A DNA stretch of 64,000 bases from Arcticibacter svalbardensis MN12-7. Its GTDB lineage: Bacteria; Bacteroidota; Bacteroidia; Sphingobacteriales; Sphingobacteriaceae. The position numbers and the translations under genes are program-made. Of this stretch, positions 63,037-64,000 are shown one piece after another (within the stretch, counting starts at the first letter, position 1; every line of letters begins with the position of its first letter). The DNA lies in assembly GCF_000403135.1 (NCBI RefSeq), contig NZ_AQPN01000001.1, positions 1 to 64,000 on the forward strand. The letters are read 5' to 3'. A model generated the notes under the pieces. The model saw only the letters and a program-made list of their open reading frames with translations. It did not search any database and was not told where the DNA came from.

Positions 63037-63668
63037 ACTTAATCTAAGGTTAAAATGGAGGATACATTAAATTCATATCATTAATATAAACATTAGAAAT
63101 TAATTGAATAGTATATTCAATTAATTTCTAATGTTTATAAAGATACTAGCAATTGGCCTAATACTTCATATCTACAATTGTTTTTAATAATCAAACAAAA
63201 TAATCAGTTATAAGAAATTAGACACCACAATCAGGATCAACAAAATTTTGATGAAGCTATTTGTTATTACAAATAAGTATACAACAATGGAATAGAAGTA
63301 ACAATATTAAATTTCATTAGCAACATGACAATTATCAAAGAACGAAGCAAAATAACAATGGAAGCCGTCGACTTCGTTTAAGGAAATTAATCAGGCCCAA
63401 ATCATTCAAGCTGTTTGATTAAATATGAAAAGACGGGATATGATAGTAATTTTTTCAAAATAGTTGGATAATGCATCTTTTTAGAAGATTAGTGTATTTT
63501 AATACAATCATGGCTTGCTTAATTTTACTATATGTCAACGAGGTAAACTGAACTAGATTTACATAAAACAGATGATCAAAAACAATTACTTGTTAATAAA
63601 TATATCATGGCGAATTGTGCACTCTGACCCTAAAAGATACTTAACCTTTTGTCTTAAAGATTACTATT
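63037..63668. other. Divergent intergenic region AraC regulator / ECF sigma factor
   Basis: About 630 AT-rich bases with no coding frame. Apart from the large inverted repeat at 63085-63139, I see nothing I can name. It must contain the promoters of the AraC-type gene and of the sigma factor gene. Confidence 0.45.
63085..63139. repeat. Perfect 26-bp inverted repeat with 3-base centre
   Basis: The arms 63085-63110 and 63114-63139 are exact reverse complements (26 of 26; arm begins TATAAACATTAGAAATTAAT), separated by GTA. It lies 49 bases before the AraC-type gene. It is far longer than a usual operator and would form a stable hairpin in DNA or RNA. Confidence 0.9.
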
Positions 63669-64000
63669 ATGACGGCTTATCAATCATTGACAGATCTGGA
63701 ATTAACGAACATGCTAAAGATCGGAGATCATTCTGCATATACTGAAATATATAGTCGTTATAACAGATTATTATATATTCATGCATATAACAAACTTCGT
63801 GACAGGGAAGCAGCAAAGGATATCCTTCAAGAGCTTTTTACTGCGCTTTGGAATAATAAAGAACGATTTATTATTCAGACAAATCTTTCCGGTTATTTGT
63901 ACACTGCTATCCGGAACCGCATATTAAAACTTATTGCACATAAAAGCATAGAAGGAACATACGTTATTTCCATCCAGAATACCAATCAACATGAAAACGG
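63669..64000 (+). CDS. ECF RNA polymerase sigma factor, 3' end beyond the window
   Basis: The frame from ATG 63669 stays open to the window end (about 110 codons). It begins MTAYQSLTDLELTNMLKIGD and carries sigma region 2: AYTEIYSRYNRLLYIHAYNK, then AAKDILQELFTALWNNKERF and GYLYTAIRNRILKLIAHK, typical of Bacteroidota ECF factors that partner FecR proteins. Region 4 would lie outside. It is the nearest sigma gene to the fecR at 59238, but on the opposite strand and 3.3 kb away, so pairing is possible but not shown. Confidence 0.88.
   Translation, partial: MTAYQSLTDLELTNMLKIGDHSAYTEIYSRYNRLLYIHAYNKLRDREAAKDILQELFTALWNNKERFIIQTNLSGYLYTAIRNRILKLIAHKSIEGTYVISIQNTNQHEN

Overview
The window looks like chromosomal DNA of a Bacteroidota species, most likely family Sphingobacteriaceae (Pedobacter/Mucilaginibacter-like). 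The evidence is two SusC/SusD pairs with FecR and sigma-type regulation, low-GC DNA, Bacteroidota-type promoters (TTG, about 20 bases, TAnnTTTG) and Bacteroidota-only families such as DUF1735. No rRNA, tRNA, CRISPR array or intact insertion sequence was seen. The assignment is inferred from gene content, not from a marker gene.

Region 1 (about 0.4-5.1 kb) holds ordinary genes: a DUF1624 membrane acyltransferase-like protein, a CrtO-like membrane protein, DNA polymerase IV (dinB) and a small envelope operon ending in a DUF4349 lipoprotein.

Region 2 (about 5.2-27.2 kb) is a patchwork of intact accessory genes and gene wrecks. Intact genes include a Crp/Fnr regulator, HipB antitoxin, META-domain lipoprotein, oleate hydratase with an AraC-type regulator, a Fic protein, two AbiEi-type antitoxins, a nucleotidyltransferase, two unrecognised genes that may form a cassette, and a displaced Rhs C-terminal toxin tip with its presumed immunity gene. 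The wrecks include an alcohol dehydrogenase with two in-frame stops fused to a frameshifted DUF937 gene, HipA with its middle deleted, AbiEii toxin broken once and nearly erased once, a DUF2157 gene with a one-base frameshift, and decayed second copies of the nucleotidyltransferase, of an unknown 134-aa protein and of DUF4349. In all three recognisable toxin-antitoxin loci the antitoxin survives and the toxin is dead.

Region 3 (27.4-46.1 kb, all minus strand) is a polysaccharide utilisation locus (PUL1). It encodes SusC with an STN domain, SusD, a DUF1735/discoidin lipoprotein, a glycerophosphodiesterase-like protein, a 3-hydroxyacyl-CoA dehydrogenase-like protein, M19 dipeptidase, GH20 hexosaminidase, GH27 alpha-galactosidase, a D-threonine aldolase-like enzyme, a metallophosphoesterase and GH89 alpha-N-acetylglucosaminidase. 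Together these would import and trim amino-sugar and galactose-capped glycans or glycopeptides.

Region 4 (46.7-61.9 kb) is a second PUL (PUL2): FecR, SusC, SusD, a creatininase-family protein, a large secreted protein of no recognised family, an MFS sugar permease, RidA, split UxaA-type dehydratase subunits and an amidohydrolase/lactonase. A divergent SDR dehydrogenase adjoins it. Permease, SDR, lactonase and split UxaA match the parts list of the Campylobacter jejuni L-fucose locus, so PUL2 probably handles L-fucose or a related 6-deoxy sugar. No known fucosidase family is present, so the 762-aa secreted protein is the best candidate for a new glycoside hydrolase.

Region 5 (62.1-64 kb) holds an AraC-type regulator, a perfect 26-bp inverted repeat just upstream of it, and the start of an ECF sigma factor cut by the window end. 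A 21-bp motif (20/21 identical) lies about 315 bp upstream of both PUL1 susC and the SDR gene, suggesting the two loci share a regulator.
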